NCBI GenBank assembly: GCA_963931865.1 | Contig: OZ007505.1 | Coordinates: 620,001 to 684,000 of the forward strand | Direction: 5' to 3' | Length of the DNA stretch: 64,000 bases | Source: Axinella damicornis | Lineage: Eukaryota > Porifera > Demospongiae > Axinellida > Axinellidae | Shown: positions 1-12,365 of the stretch, one piece after another | How the letters are laid out: each line of letters starts with the position of its first letter | Position numbering within the stretch: the stretch's first letter is position 1 | Notes under the pieces: model-generated | The model's database searches: none | What the model saw: the letters and a program-made list of their open reading frames with translations, nothing else | What the model was told of the DNA's origin: nothing | Made by a program: the position numbers and the translations under genes

Positions 1-586
1 AATGTTGTGAGTTTCCGGCTGTTTCAGTCAGGAGAATGGTGTTCAATCTTGGAGACAGGGGACAAGCGTACGGTGCTTTCAGGGCTATAGCAGAGCTACA
101 GCAATACATGTGGAGTCGAACAATTATGCAATGAGCAGATTATGTCAGACTATAAGCTGTGGTTCAATTATATCAGCAACTCAGGTTTCAGCAGCGGAGA
201 ATAATTCTTCTGCACTACATCAAAGGATAGTCTACACACTGTGATAGAATTTAGCTAATTAAGGTCTACTTTTTGTCAACACTAATTAATAAAAATATAC
301 ATTTGGGTCAGTGCACAACAGCGATCATGACGGCGTAGTCAGAATCTTTGTAGGCCATTCACGCAGATTACCAGTCCTTTTATACTAGGAGTGTAATTTT
401 GCAGCACAATTTTCCCTGTATAAGATATACTGGGACAAAAGGTAGAAAGGACTGATATTTTCACCCCAAGTTCTTGCACTCTAATTAATAGTAAACTCAC
501 TGATATCCACAAAGAGATGGAGGGCAAGGGAAGTACTTGACGGTAGCCGACTGCTCCTAATTGTACTCGGCATGTTTATTTTACAC

Positions 587-1764
587 CAGATCCTGTGCAC
601 CCACCGGTAGCGTACAGGGTGTTAGTAACCCTTGTGGCAAGTATGTCTAGCACCTCGTGATCGTTTCGCCCATTACTGAGACAGGCACCAAGCACAATGT
701 CCTCCTGGATCTGGAACATCTCCGACTCCCGGAGTTGAATTCTGGTGCAATTGAAGTCACTGTTTAAAGCTGCTAATTGGTTACCAGTCATGTCAACTAT
801 CCTGTTGCTGCTCTGCACTGGTTCATAGTTGCCACTACTTCCTATTCTCCGATACACAACAAAATCCACAATGTAGTTTGTATCAGAGGCGGATTCTATG
901 CGGTAGAAGCAGTAGTTCCATGCAGTGACAGTGCCATTGCACTGTGCGGGGTTTTGCAGGTCCAGGAAGAGTGCTCTTCTACTAGACCATGAATGCTCAG
1001 TACGATCTGTGTTGCCAAAGAGGGTGCAAGACTGTGCAATGCAGACAATGCCATGACTAGTCTCGGAACCAGACTCCCAGCCCTGAGGGGGAGGGGGAGT
1101 CTGGCACAGTTGCATACAGAGAGCCATTATGGGCTACAGCTTGCGTGAGGATTCCTAAGTGCCAATTAAAGGTGTTGCGGAGTCTCTCAAGGAGGTGCTA
1201 GATGAATAATTGAGTTACTATCAATTCACTGTCTCAGCACTTAGCCACCTGTGACACGTCACAACCCAATTACATAGCAATCAACCAATCAGATTCCTGC
1301 CACCGAAATTCCGCGGACTGAAAATTGCTATGTATGCAACACTGCCAGACTCCCCCTCCCCCTTCGGGCTGGGAGTCTGGTTCCGAGACTATGCCATGAC
1401 CTGCCAATGTTAAAAAGAAATTAACAACGGTTATAACTAGTGTATACACGGTATTCTGTGCTGAACTGATCAGCCGATCTTTCAGAACAGTACGTGGTCA
1501 TCATTTTCAGGTATGGTTGAACTGGTAACATGTTTAAACTGTACATTATTGGTTCTGCAAAGTAGCTAATATCCTACAAACTGTACTTTTGTTCCTAGGC
1601 CCACAGACTCAGGCTCAGGCTCGATTTCGCACAACCGGCATGACGCGCGGAGGGCCTCGGGTCCGGCATGGATAAACAGAGTCTATAATAACTAGAGTAT
1701 AATTTAGCTATGCACGCTCACCAATAGCAAGAGCCATCACCACCATCACAAATTTTACTGACAT
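587..1764 (-). CDS. Candidate secreted or membrane receptor gene, 5' part: signal-peptide exon plus cysteine-bearing ectodomain exon
   Basis: I do not recognise the family. Exon 1 (1764-1722) encodes MSVKFVMVVMALAI and ends in phase 1 at a good donor (G|gtgagc), so it looks like a signal peptide. The ectodomain exon runs from about 1056 down to 587 and ends at a gtgtaa donor; without splicing it meets a stop at 576. It contains Cys-bearing stretches (IVCIAQSC, CNGTVTAWNYCFYR, NCTRIQL, GACLSNG) with likely N-glycosylation sites. A 333 bp transposon (1058-1390) lies ten bases inside this exon. The original acceptor (ttggcag|GTCATGG) survives at 1401/1402, again in phase 1, as in the neighbouring receptors. 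Downstream exons would lie below 576 or outside the window. Whether the interrupted gene still works is unknown. It could instead be a pseudogene. Confidence 0.5.
1058..1390. mobile_element. 333 bp TIR element (MITE-like) inserted at an exon edge
   Basis: The two ends are inverted repeats of about 45 bp. Each runs from a TAGTCTCGGAACCAGACTCC-type end through a G-rich stretch to GAGTCTGGCA. The flanks carry a 10 bp direct repeat, atgccatgac, at 1048-1057 and 1391-1400, which reads as a target-site duplication. No transposase is encoded, so it is non-autonomous. Confidence 0.75.
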
Positions 1765-1862
1765 TGCCGACCGGGAGAGAAGAAGGCTGGGTGTGCGCCT
1801 CTGGTTGGCAATTGCGGAAGGGGGTGCAGCGCAGCCCCCTGCTTTTATTTTTATTATTTTTT

Positions 1863-1863
<1 letters not shown>

Positions 1864-1893
<30 letters not shown>
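1864..1893. repeat. Poly-G tract
   Basis: About 30 uninterrupted G on the plus strand, just upstream of the signal exon at 1722-1764. It is one of about ten G or C homopolymers of 15-45 bp in the window. Confidence 0.95.
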
Positions 1894-2304
1894 TGAGATG
1901 CAGAGCCTGTATGGTTAAAACAACCCTTCCTTTTTGCATGCATAACGGGAAGGGTCACCCCCAAACTGTGGAATGCGCCACTGCAAAGATGGTCACCTCT
2001 GACAGTTAAAACTCACAGCTGCAAGCTTGGACAAATGTATTGTTACTTCAACAATGTAGTTTCCACGGTGACAAGGAAAGTAATGTATTCCCAGAAGAGT
2101 GTTATGCAACCTGCTGATTGTGTAATCGCGTCATATGGTTGCAACCCAGCTTTCCTATTAATTCTCATGATTAATTAGCTTTCCTATTAATTCTCATGAT
2201 TTTCCTATTAATTCTCATGATTTCCTATTAATTCTCATGCCAGTTTATGCTGACTTTAAATAGTATCAATTACAGTCCACACATAGCTAGCATTGGGATT
2301 AGAA

Positions 2305-2760
2305 ATCTGGAGGGACTCTCTCAGCTTCGATCCTTCTCTCAACAATGTCATAGCTATACAGTGGGAGCCACAGTCTTCCCTGCATATTGGTGGTCATGTA
2401 GAGGTTACAGTAGTCCACTGAGGTGAGGCCGCTCACCATTGATTTCTACCCTACACCACAAGCATGTGTGTGTGTGTCTTATTGTCTCCAATCTCATCTT
2501 TTGATGAGCATATAAGGAGACGATTCTCGGATCCTGTCCGCTCACTACAGTCTGAATGCTGTACCCTGGCTGTGAACTTAATCGTCTGCTGGACTGGAGT
2601 ACTACGTGAGCTGCTGAAACTGTGGGTCCAGGCCAGTGGCCCATGCCAGTTGCAACACTGCATGGCAGAGCAGCTGCAGATTAGAGCCAAATGGATTGCC
2701 GCTGGACATACTTGCATGCAGGCAATGATCTACTTGAACAGCTCTGAATGGTAGCACATC
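2305..2760 (-). pseudogene. Relic of an Ig-type receptor gene
   Basis: This is a decayed copy of the paralogue at 20016-21193. Positions 2310-2410 match part of its cytoplasmic-tail exon (20050-20170), and 2430-2720 match its Ig exon (20873-21190). The intervening stalk, membrane segment and intron are missing, so tail and Ig sequence are fused by a deletion. Several stops and indels break the frame. It shares with the 20016-21518 gene the frame slip just before the second Ig cysteine. There is no signal exon nearby. Confidence 0.75.
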
Positions 2761-2764
2761 TAAC

Positions 2765-3616
2765 ACAGCAATGTACGCACTTTCTACATACATTGCTTGT
2801 GTGTACCGATTGCTAGTGTTCCAGCAGCATGTGGGGAACAGCAGTAGCTATAAGATGCACTTGTAGATACCCCACAATGAATGGTGCAACACCTCAAAGC
2901 TCATGGCGGCTATGATGCAGCAGCCATGAGTTCTTCATGTGAAAGCCTAGCCTTCGATATATATATATATAGCTATACAGAGGTTTCCGGAGTCCTTGCA
3001 ATTTTCAGGCCAGAATGGAACACCGGAAGTCACGTGAATGCAAATTCAGAGCTCGAGCGCTCTCGATCTCACAGAAAATGGCTTCGTGTGAACCAGGGCG
3101 GACAAGCGCTTACAGCAAGACTTACGCCGGGTCCTTCAATAGTATTCTGTACACCGATCACCGGTAGATCCACAAGGCTGACTAGTAAGAATAAGGCGCG
3201 ATTGGGCACACGAAAGGCAGTCTGTATCTGCTAACTATAATGGTGTGCACAATGGGGTTGGCTGCTTGCATCAGTGAAGCCTACCCACAGATATCACAGT
3301 GGTGAGAAATCTTTACAGTTGTGGAAGCACTTACAAACTCACCAGGATAGTTACTGTGGTGTAAAAAAACTAGTAACAGGGCAGGGGAAGACATGACAGA
3401 GTGGTGAGCATACAAATACATCTGTCCTGTTTTTTGTTTTGTTTTGTTTTTGTGACAGATGAGGCATTATTCCAATGGCAAGGTGTGGTAATGTGTGAAG
3501 CCTTGTGGTAGAGAGTCAAGTACAAAAATTATACAAACGACAACCTTGATTGTGGTGTGGGATATATATACACTGTACAAGTCATGATAAAGTACCCAGT
3601 TCCACATATCTTTCAG
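2765..3616. other. Intergenic spacer between the Ig relic and the two-Ig receptor gene
   Basis: I see no gene here. The only structure is a short (TA)n run near 2958 and T/G-rich low-complexity sequence near 3425-3455. The stretch after 3617 on the minus strand would hold the 3' UTR of the receptor gene. Confidence 0.5.
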
Positions 3617-6600
3617 TTAATTGGCTGTAGTGATAGTACGTTCATTGAGTGTTTTCGTTTTCTTCCTGATCATGAACATTACTGCGAAGACAATGAACAG
3701 ACCAACTAAGGTGACACACAGTGCACCGGCCAGTGATGGGGCAACAATATAGCGAAGCCATAGGAAACCATTAGCAGCTGGAAGTTCCATGTCTATGTAG
3801 GTTTGCACGGTGGGTAATGAGGTGGCTACGATTTGATTGGATGGTTGGTGTATACGAGTGGAGGGGGGTGGTTGGTGTATACGAGCAGTAGGAGATGGTT
3901 GAGGGTTGAGGGTGGTGGTGGTTACAGCATGGGCTCTATTATCCATGGTTACAGTGACTGAATCACCAGTGGCTCTAAGACAAGAACAACTGATATTTGT
4001 AGTTGTTAGCTGATTGGAACATGGGGAGACATCAAGACCCGCACTGGTGTACACAGACTGTACGCTCAGTAGCAGTTTGTCACTGGGAGTGAGTAGTGTC
4101 CCATCAGACAACGCAGCCTGGCAGAAGTACCTCCCTGCATCACTGTCAGTCAGTTGGAGAACACGTAGTTGGGACCTCAAATGAAATTGAGGATTTCCAG
4201 CATCTGCAGATGCTTGATCTTGGAACTCATATTTGCTAGATGGCAAGAGTCTTTGAGTCTGTTGAGGATTTATCAATGGTTCCCAAATCCACACAATAGT
4301 ACTAAATTGATTCGGTCCCACAACCTCACAGACCAGTGTCAGTTCATTGTTGGGGTAAGGATTACACTCCAGGTTTGTCCGTGGTTGCTCCTCATAGCGG
4401 TACACACACGGTGAAGTATCTACAGAACATGGATACAAGGAGACATGGGCCAGACACCATTCTGCAAAGAAGGATGTTTGTCCTACTGCATGTACATACT
4501 GCAGAGTGCTCAGTGCAGGATTAAATCACATCATTGCTCTTCACTTTTAAAACTACCCAGGGAGTGGTCAGTGCAGTTTTAGTGGGATACACGTTACATG
4601 TCATATGTGGGGGCTAAGGACTCATCTAATTGTAATTGTTGCAGCTTCTTGATCTCCATAAAGAAAGCTTCACTCCCAGTGCAAGATGGCCTGAAGACTG
4701 CCCATTAGTGCAAAGGAGGAGCCCACCCAGTGCCAACCAAGGGCTCCAAGCCCAGAAGCAGCCATGTTATCTTAGCCTAGCATGTGACCCTAACCCTAAT
4801 GCATGTGACATACTGTAAGTCCTCTGACCTTTTTTCTACCACTTTGCAGAACGGCAATTAAGAACATGCAACGCAAAACAAAGTACATGCGCATGCATCA
4901 TGGCACTGTCTCGACACATCAGGCATGCACGCAGATAGCTTTTGCAATGGAAACACAGCTGTCCAGTATCGCACCAGATACATGATGATTGCATCGCAAA
5001 TTATACCTACGTACCTATACAGATAGCATACATATTTCTGTAGTGTTATGTGAAGATGTGAAGTATATACCGTGTGCGTGGCTACACTGAATGCACAGTG
5101 CCACTAACACCACCAACATAGATATAGAACTCCTCAGAACATCTTATTCTATGTCCACAATCACACACAGAAAGCGCCAAGGCAGTAGACATTAGCTGCT
5201 AATTGTGAGAGAACAGAGCTACCATATTAATAAAACGGTAGAAAAATAATAATCACTGCCGTAGGATTGGATTCAGGAATTAGTTACTTTGGTACCATAG
5301 TAATAGATATGATACGGGCAGCCAATTGTCACGTGCTGCATCAATTGGAGAGAAATTGTTTGTGACTGTTGTGGCTGCGGTAGATATTGGTCCCTGATTG
5401 ATGTGAATCAAATCAGCCAACCTATACAGCATGCAGTGGTTGCATCTTTGGTGGAAACGGTACATCAATTACTCTGTAGTGAGTGCATTTGTACCAACTT
5501 GGCTCCTTAGAAAAGGTAAATATGTGAGTGCATTTTGTGCTAATTTGGCTACCGATTACTCTACAGTTAGTGCATTTTGTGCTAATTTGGCTACCGATTA
5601 CTCTACAGTTAGTGCATTTTGTGCTAATTTGGCTACCGATTACTCTACAGTTAGTGCATTTTGTGCTAATTTGGCTACCGATTACTCTACAGTTAGTGCA
5701 TTTTGTGCTAATTTGGCTACCGATTACTCTACAGTTAGTGCATTTTGTGCTAATTTGGCTACCGATTACTCTACAGTTAGTGCATTTTGTGCTAATTTGG
5801 CTACCGATTACTCTACAGTTAGTGCATTTTGTGCTAATTTGGCTACCGATTACTCTACAGTTAGTGCATTTTGTGCTAATTTGGCTACCGATTACTCTAC
5901 AGTTAGTGCATTTTGTGCTAATTTGGCTACCGATTACTCTACAGTTAGTGCATTTTGTGCTAATTTGGCTACCGATTACTCTACAGTTAGTGCATTTTGT
6001 GCTAATTTGGCTACCGATTACTCTACAGTTAGTGCATTTTGTGCTAATTTGGCTACCGATTACTCTACAGTTAGTGCATTTTGTGCTAATTTGGCTACCG
6101 ATTACTCTACAGTTAGTGCATTTTGTGCTAATTTGGCTACCGATTACTCTACAGTTAGTGCATTTTGTGCTAATTTGGCTACCGATTACTCTACAGTTAG
6201 TGCATTTTGTGCTAATTTGGCTACCGATTACTCTACAGTTAGTGCATTTTGTGCTAATTTGGCTACCGATTACTCTACAGTTAGTGCATTTTGTGCTAAT
6301 TTGGCTACCGATTACTCTACAGTTAGTGCATTTTGTGCTAATTTGGCTACCGATTACTCTACAGTTAGTGCATTTTGTGCTAATTTGGCTACCGATTACT
6401 CTACAGTTAGTGCATTTTGTGCTAATTTGGCTACCGATTACTCTACAGTTAGTGCATTTTGTGCTAATTTGGCACACTGATTACTCTACAGTTAGTGCAT
6501 TTTGTGCTAATTTGGCTACCGATTACTCTACAGTTAGTGCATTTTGTGCTTGCATTGGTTGCTTCCAAAATTGGAATCCCTTAAGTTAACCGGTAGAAAA

Positions 6601-9600
6601 TTGTTTCCAAGCAGTTTCTGAACATACCGTCCACAAATGCAATTGCTGTCAAGGTGACCGAGGGCTGTGAGCCTAGGATGCTGCAGGTGTATACCCCCAT
6701 ATCTTCCAACTGAATGGGGTCAAAGATGACATCACTGCGCCACCATGTCCCCTCATCGTTCATCCGCTTCTGTTACAGTGTATGTTGGGATAGAGTAGGT
6801 TGTGACATCAGAAATGTGGGCATTAAAGGGAAAGTTTAATGGCTTAAAAGTCACTAGAGTGTGTTTATAGAACACATATATACCAACACGGAACATTCTT
6901 CCACTAGACACTGATGTCTATACACCATATATATATAATACCTCCAGAAACTACTAAATACATAATTTACCGTAATGATCCGGTTTGTAGTATTGCTTAG
7001 CTCAATGCGCTGGCCAAACCTTCTCCACTCAATGCCAGTGCCCATACCAGAACATACAAGGATCTCCCTACAGCCAAGTGTAAACCGAAAGGCCCCATCT
7101 GTGTTCTCCACCATTAAAATGCCTGTTTGGATGCAGCAGAGTTTAGTGTGTGTGCATTAAAGATGGTATGGATGAGTGTGCATTAAAGGGTGTGGTTGAG
7201 GTTAAGGTTGGGTGCTTCTAGAATGCTATGAATTCAGAATGGAGTATGATGAGTATGTGTGTGTGCGTATCGTCTAACTCTTGTTCCAGGGTAATGTGTT
7301 CCACCTCCATGGTTCTGGTATACCGGGCCACAATATGCTGTAGTTGTATACACAGCATCTAACATGACCATGGCCATCAGAAGCATCTGGCCATGCTAGA
7401 AGCATCTGGCCATGCTAGAAGCATCTGGCCATGGCCATACAAACCAACCAGTCCCGACAGTTGGGGGTAGTCTAAGTGTGCATGCACGGTGTGTTACTAG
7501 CAGGGCCAGCGCCAGCTATTTTGGAGTGGTACGGCCACTGCCGAAGGCAGTGCAAGAGGCGTGTAGTGATGACCAAAATGGTGAACAGTCTGCTAATGAT
7601 TATAATGTTGGGACAATTTCGACAAATGAAGTACTCTTTTGTGTTGTAATAGGGTAATTCCAGGCCAAGTGATCACAAGAAATGGACGACCCCCCTCAGA
7701 TTTCAACGAAACTTGGTACATACATTCCTTACCAGAAGTTATTAATCCCCACCCATTTTTGGCCTCTTATGTTATATGGCTTCTGAGTTACAACTCTTCA
7801 AAAATCTAATTTTTGAGGAAATTTTCAGTGACCCGGTGATGCTTAAATGGCCATAACTTGTGACCAGATCACTTCTGACAATTATAAATTATACCATCGT
7901 GTTTGTTTTGAGTTGCCCTTTCAGATGATATATTGCAAGGGGGTGGGCACCTATTTGGGGTCAAAGGTCACCATTGATGAAGTTTAATTTTAATTTAATT
8001 CAAAAATGGATTCTTATTTTTTGGTCATTTGTTGCTCAACTATTCTTCAATTATCATTGCTGAAGTGGTATGAATTTGGTGTTGGGACGGCCATGGGACT
8101 GCGAGATATATGCAGTAGAGTGTATCCCTGATATGAAAATCATCAAGCAAATTGAGCTTGCTGTTTGATGTTGTACCTCTTTTGCTCTGACAAGTACTAG
8201 CAGAAATTGTAATGTGTCTCTATGGCACTTTTGTAGTCATGCTTCAGTAGCTTCCTGCTTGTTAGCACCTCTCTCTCTCCTTTTCCAGAATAACTGAGAG
8301 CTATCTGTAGGTGGAACATTGGAGAAGACGCTTGTCAATTCAACATTAGCCTAGCCTCATTCCTAGGCCGTTCCCACCTCCAGTCTTTGATCACTTCAGC
8401 AGCCAAACACGTTTGGCATGCACTAAACTATCCAAGTAATCACGGGAAGAACAGAGGAGCTATTGTACGTAACCCATGCTAGGGATGCAATCAAGATCAA
8501 CGGCTTCCCAGCTTCTCATTTGAACTGCTCATTGTTCACAATGCTAGGAACGAGTCGACACAAAAATAGGAATTACTGCGGCAGGGCCGCGGCCCCCTGT
8601 GTGTGTCAACTTGATGTGACTGCACATGACCGTGCAGATTTCCCAGGCCTCCCCCTCCATAATTGCATGCACACTGCAAGTGATCAAACACTGGAGGTGG
8701 GACTCAAATTGCCTAGTAAATGAGGCTATATTAATATAGCCTCATTTACTAGGCAATTTGAGTCCCACCTCCAGTGTTTGATCACTTGCAGTGTGCATGC
8801 AATTATGGAGGGGGAGGCCTGGGAAATCTGCACGGTCATGTGCAGTCACATCAAGTTGACACACACAGGGGGCCGCGGCCCTGCCGCAGTAATTCCTATT
8901 TTTGTGTCGACTCGTTCCTAGCATTGTGAACAATGAGCAGTTCAAATGAGAAGCTGGGAAGCCGTTGATCTTGATTGCATCCCTAGCATGGGTTACGTAC
9001 AATAGCTCCTCTGTTCTTCCCGTGATTACTTGGATAGTTTAGTGCATGCCAAACGTGTTTGGCTGCTGAAGTGATCAAAGACTGGAGGTGGGAACGGCCT
9101 AGGAATGAGGCTAGGCTAATGTTGAATTGACAAGCGTCTTCTCCAATGTTCCACCTACAGATAGCTCTCAGTTATTCTGGAAAAGGAGAGAGAGAGGTGC
9201 TAACAAGCAGGAAGCTACTGAAGCATGACTACAAAAGTGCCATAGAGACACATTACAATTTCTGCTAGTACTTGTCAGAGCAAAAGAGGTACAACATCAA
9301 ACAGCAAGCTCAATTTGCTTGATGATTTTCATATCAGGGATACACTCTACTGCATATATCTCGCAGTCCCATGGCCGTCCCAACACCAAATTCATACCAC
9401 TTCAGCAATGATAATTGAAGAATAGTTGAGCAACAAATGACCAAAAAATAAGAATCCATTTTTGAATTAAATTAAAATTAAACTTCATCAATGGTGACCT
9501 TTGACCCCAAATAGGTGCCCACCCCTTTGCAATATATCATCTGAAAGGGCAACTCAAAACAAACACGATGGTATAATTTATAATTGTCAGAAGTGATCTG

Positions 9601-10059
9601 GTCACAAGTTATGGCCATTTAAGCATCACCGGGTCACTGAAAATTTCCTCAAAAATTAGATTTTTGAAGAGTTGTAACTCAGAAGCCATATAACATAAGA
9701 GGCCAAAAATGGGTGGGGGTTAATAACTTCTGGTAAGGAATGTATGTACCAAGTTTCGTTGAAATCTGAGGGGGGTCGTCCATTTTTTGTGATCACTTGG
9801 CCTGGAATTACCCAATAGTAAGGCTTGCCCAGTCAAGTGCTGGCCTGGTTCTACATAAGGTGGGCACTTGTGAAACAATCACACTACGGATAATAAGGGC
9901 TGGAGGAGGGAAGAAGGGGGGGCAGGAAAGAGCAACAGTAATATGTGGTAGGAATGAAGAACGACACGAGTTGTAATGAATGCACTTACCATCTTGTCCA
10001 CTCCCTAACCCCCAAAATAGTGTTCCAACCACCACGGTGGAGAGGGAAAACCAGTTCAT
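3617..10059 (-). CDS. Two-Ig-domain type I membrane receptor, four exons
   Basis: The model joins four exons: 10059-9990 (signal peptide MNWFSLSTVVVGTLFWGLG), 7122-6971, 6769-6628 and 4419-3617. Intron phases are 1, 0 and 1, and the joined length (1167 nt) closes to 388 residues. Exons 2-3 form the first Ig domain (LVCSG, IEWRRFG, DMGVYTC). Exon 4 carries the second (LTLVCEVVG, DAGRYFCQA), then a Ser/Thr/Pro-rich stalk, one membrane helix (LAGALCVTLVGLFIVFAVMF) and a short basic tail (RKKTKTLNERTITTAN) with no tyrosine motif. It probably acts at the cell surface in adhesion or recognition; the ligand is unknown. Intron 1 holds a 2.16 kb palindrome and intron 3 a 42 bp minisatellite. Linking exon 1 to the rest across about 2.9 kb is inference from phase and order, so the 5' exon could belong to another transcript. 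Confidence 0.65.
5521..6549. repeat. 42 bp minisatellite, about 24 nearly identical copies
   Basis: The unit begins AGTGCATTTTGTGCTAATTT and is 42 bp. Almost all copies are identical; one near 6472 differs (gcacactga). Because the unit is a multiple of three and lacks stops in three of six frames, long artificial reading frames appear on both strands. It lies in intron 3 of the two-Ig receptor gene model, in a region with no other coding signal. Confidence 0.95.
7652..9813. repeat. Giant spacerless palindrome with two arms of 1081 bp
   Basis: The arms 7652-8732 and 8733-9813 are inverted copies meeting at ctatatt|aatatag with no spacer. I found only a few single-base mismatches (for example near 7680, 7757 and 7939) and no indels, since coordinates mirror exactly. 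A direct repeat AATA flanks the structure (7648-7651 and 9814-9817), suggesting insertion. Each arm includes segments related to the small foldback family (tagcctcattcctaggccg, cccacctccagt). No transposase is visible; the 86-residue frames in each arm are mirror images of one another. It lies in intron 1 of the two-Ig receptor gene. Confidence 0.95.
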
Positions 10060-10814
10060 CTTCCTGTTTAGGCTCTGCGTGTGCACACAACATAAGAGAG
10101 AACACCAAAGAATAATCTTGATGACAAAAACTCTTGTTCGTACATGTGGAGTGAGAACTGAACTTCCCTATAGTAACAATATCATGTCAAGGGGTGGTCA
10201 CTCCGATAAGCACCATACTTATGATTGAGACCGGTAGGTGTACGACTCCACATTGAATCACAGTCACTGTAGATATTTGCTACTAGAAAATGTTGTTTGT
10301 GATCTTGTATATAATGCAGAGTTTGAGAAAGATTTGACAGTCATCAATGGTTGGAAGACCAAGGATGTGCTGGAGATCTTACAAGCCACTGCCTCGAGCT
10401 AGCTTTTCAATGTCCTTTTGTAGACAGTGAGGATCCCACACTGCACAAGCATGAGCAAGCTGAAAGTATGACAGCGCAACCAAGCTAGCAAGCTAGCATA
10501 ACTACTGCATGCTTCAAAAACTGCTACAATTGATGGTGGAAATTTATGTCTAATTGCAATATTTCTTGCAGGTTCCTAATGAGTATTGACTGTCAATGGC
10601 TTCAGCAAATCAGCAAACTATGAGAGCCAAGTATAGGGCTTCCTGCCACGGCTCTCTAGACATCTCATCCAGATTATTAGAATAAACACAGTATACACCT
10701 AGTCTGTAACACTGCTACTGGTGGCTTCTCTAGGGCCTACACCACTGTACGGCATGCTGGTGAAAAAAGCTCTCACTTAGCAAGTAAAATGCTAAATATG
10801 CTGACAGATGGCCA

Positions 10815-11045
10815 GGGTGTGCAGTGGTGTCTCTAGCGCTCAACTCAGACTCTGTCCTGGGTTTGAATCCCACTAAAGCCCTTGGTTGAATTGTTCTGTT
10901 GAAGGGTCGTTTGCCTTTAAAAAGGAATTTGCCCTTTGCCCCTCCCTGAGAAAAACAAGTTGGAGCAATGGTGACTAACCCCGGCCCCCAGGAACTGCAT
11001 GAAAACCTTCTGTACTGGAGATGCAGCTAATTATCAAATCAAAGT
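10815..11045 (+). mobile_element. tRNA-derived SINE, family B
   Basis: The head has A-box-like (tggtgtctctagcgctc) and B-box-like (gggtttgaatcccact) sequences in tRNA spacing. The body includes aagcccttggttgaattg and ctgagaaaaacaagttgg. A related copy lies inverted at about 36835-36985, which supports a dispersed family. Confidence 0.65.
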
Positions 11046-11219
11046 TAACTGCCATAGACCCTACTCAATATACTGAACTGAAGGCTGCACCCCAACATCA
11101 CAAACTACGGTGAACTGACGTCGCCGTGTGCGCATCGCATCACGCCCTTTCACGAAAGAATCCACAACCTTCAGCAGCTGTGGCTACTGCCCAAATCATT
11201 TGCTGTTGGTGTATATACT

Positions 11220-11380
11220 AGTTAAAGTACCGCTGCGAGTGCACTACGGGAAATATTGCACAAGGGCGTGGTCGAGAGGCTAATATAGCACGAGGCGAAG
11301 CCGAGTGCTATATTTGCCTCGAGACCACGCCCGCGTGCAATATTTTCCGTAGTGCACGAGCGTAAGCGGTACTTTAACTG
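11220..11380. repeat. Imperfect foldback of about 160 bp
   Basis: Sequence starting agttaaagtaccgctgcgag is mirrored by cgtaagcggtactttaact, with arms of about 75 bp and a loop near gaggcgaagccgag. It looks like a small non-autonomous element of another family than the GCCTCGTTCCCAG type. Confidence 0.7.
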
Positions 11381-12365
11381 GTTTATTGCACCACGTACGG
11401 AGCGCTATTTCCGATGCTATATTTACCTGTGGAAAATATAGCACACTGTGTGCACTACGGAAAACAAAGCACGCTTCGGCCCTTTCATCTTCTATGGCTT
11501 CATACAATAAAGTTTAGTCATTACAATTTTTCCTACCCCGTTTTGTTATTACACTATTGTGAACCACATTTTCTCTTCAATGTGTAGTAGGCTGGCTCTA
11601 TTGTTTGTATAGATCTTTTCTATGTTGCTTTTTTTTTCCTACAAAAAACCTAAACCACGTAGCTACCACCAGACTCTCCGCGCACCGTATGCCGAAAGTC
11701 TGGGCTTCGCCAGACCATGCACCAGCCGGCAACTTGTCTGGCACCTGCACCTCACGTACCTAAAATGATAATCAGCTATCCTACCTTTGTCCAGGGTATC
11801 TTTACGCTTGATCTTCACTTCTACTGGTACGTACACGGTACGGCCCGGCGGCTCGCTCTAGTGACTCTATGACGTCATCACCCTGCTATCTTGGTTTACC
11901 TACATGTATACATGGGGCCTAGAGATTTTGTGCTGCTATTCAATAATTATGTAGAGCTAGTAGAGTACAGCTTTGCAGTAACTTCCAGCACGAAGACAAG
12001 GTTTAGAAGGTGACTGCTGACAAGTTTGCTGCTGTTATAGCTACTCCACAACCGATACATATACAAGCTACTGCTGCAAGTTTCCAGCATGAAGAGCAGG
12101 CTGTGGAGATTAAGACCACATCAACATGTCAGCTTCGGAGAATCAGGGTTTGTGAATGTTTGCCTCGTCAAACAGGTACATTGCGAAAATGCTCAGTTAA
12201 AGTGACAAGAGGATACTCCAGTTTCAATGACCTCACTCTATCCATAATGATGCTTATTATTATTTATGCATTCCTGCTGTATGTACTATGAAAAGAATTC
12301 TAAGACATAATTACCAACCATCATTCTCCCTCACCATTCAAAGAGCATCACCTGCTGGCTATTTA

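Noticed and set aside
2405..2793. Small open frames as separate genes
   Set aside because: They are fragments of the decayed Ig relic in shifting frames.
5521..6549. CRISPR-like array
   Set aside because: The copies are directly joined with no unique spacers, in a nuclear animal gene context; the same holds for the 48165 and 63256 arrays.
5431..6589. Long repeat-encoded open frames on both strands (about 350 codons)
   Set aside because: They arise from a 42 bp stop-free repeat and overlap each other on opposite strands; no start context, splice or homology supports coding.
7290..7370. Extra exon of the two-Ig receptor (reads AVYTTTAYCGPVYQ)
   Set aside because: It has a weak acceptor and no donor, and the phase-1 join from the signal exon to 7122 already closes the gene.
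8463..9002. Identical 86-codon proteins on opposite strands
   Set aside because: They are mirror images produced by the palindrome arms, with no recognisable domain.
12010..12291. 94-codon open frame on the plus strand
   Set aside because: No signal peptide, splice context, domain or repeat supports it; length is within chance for this region.
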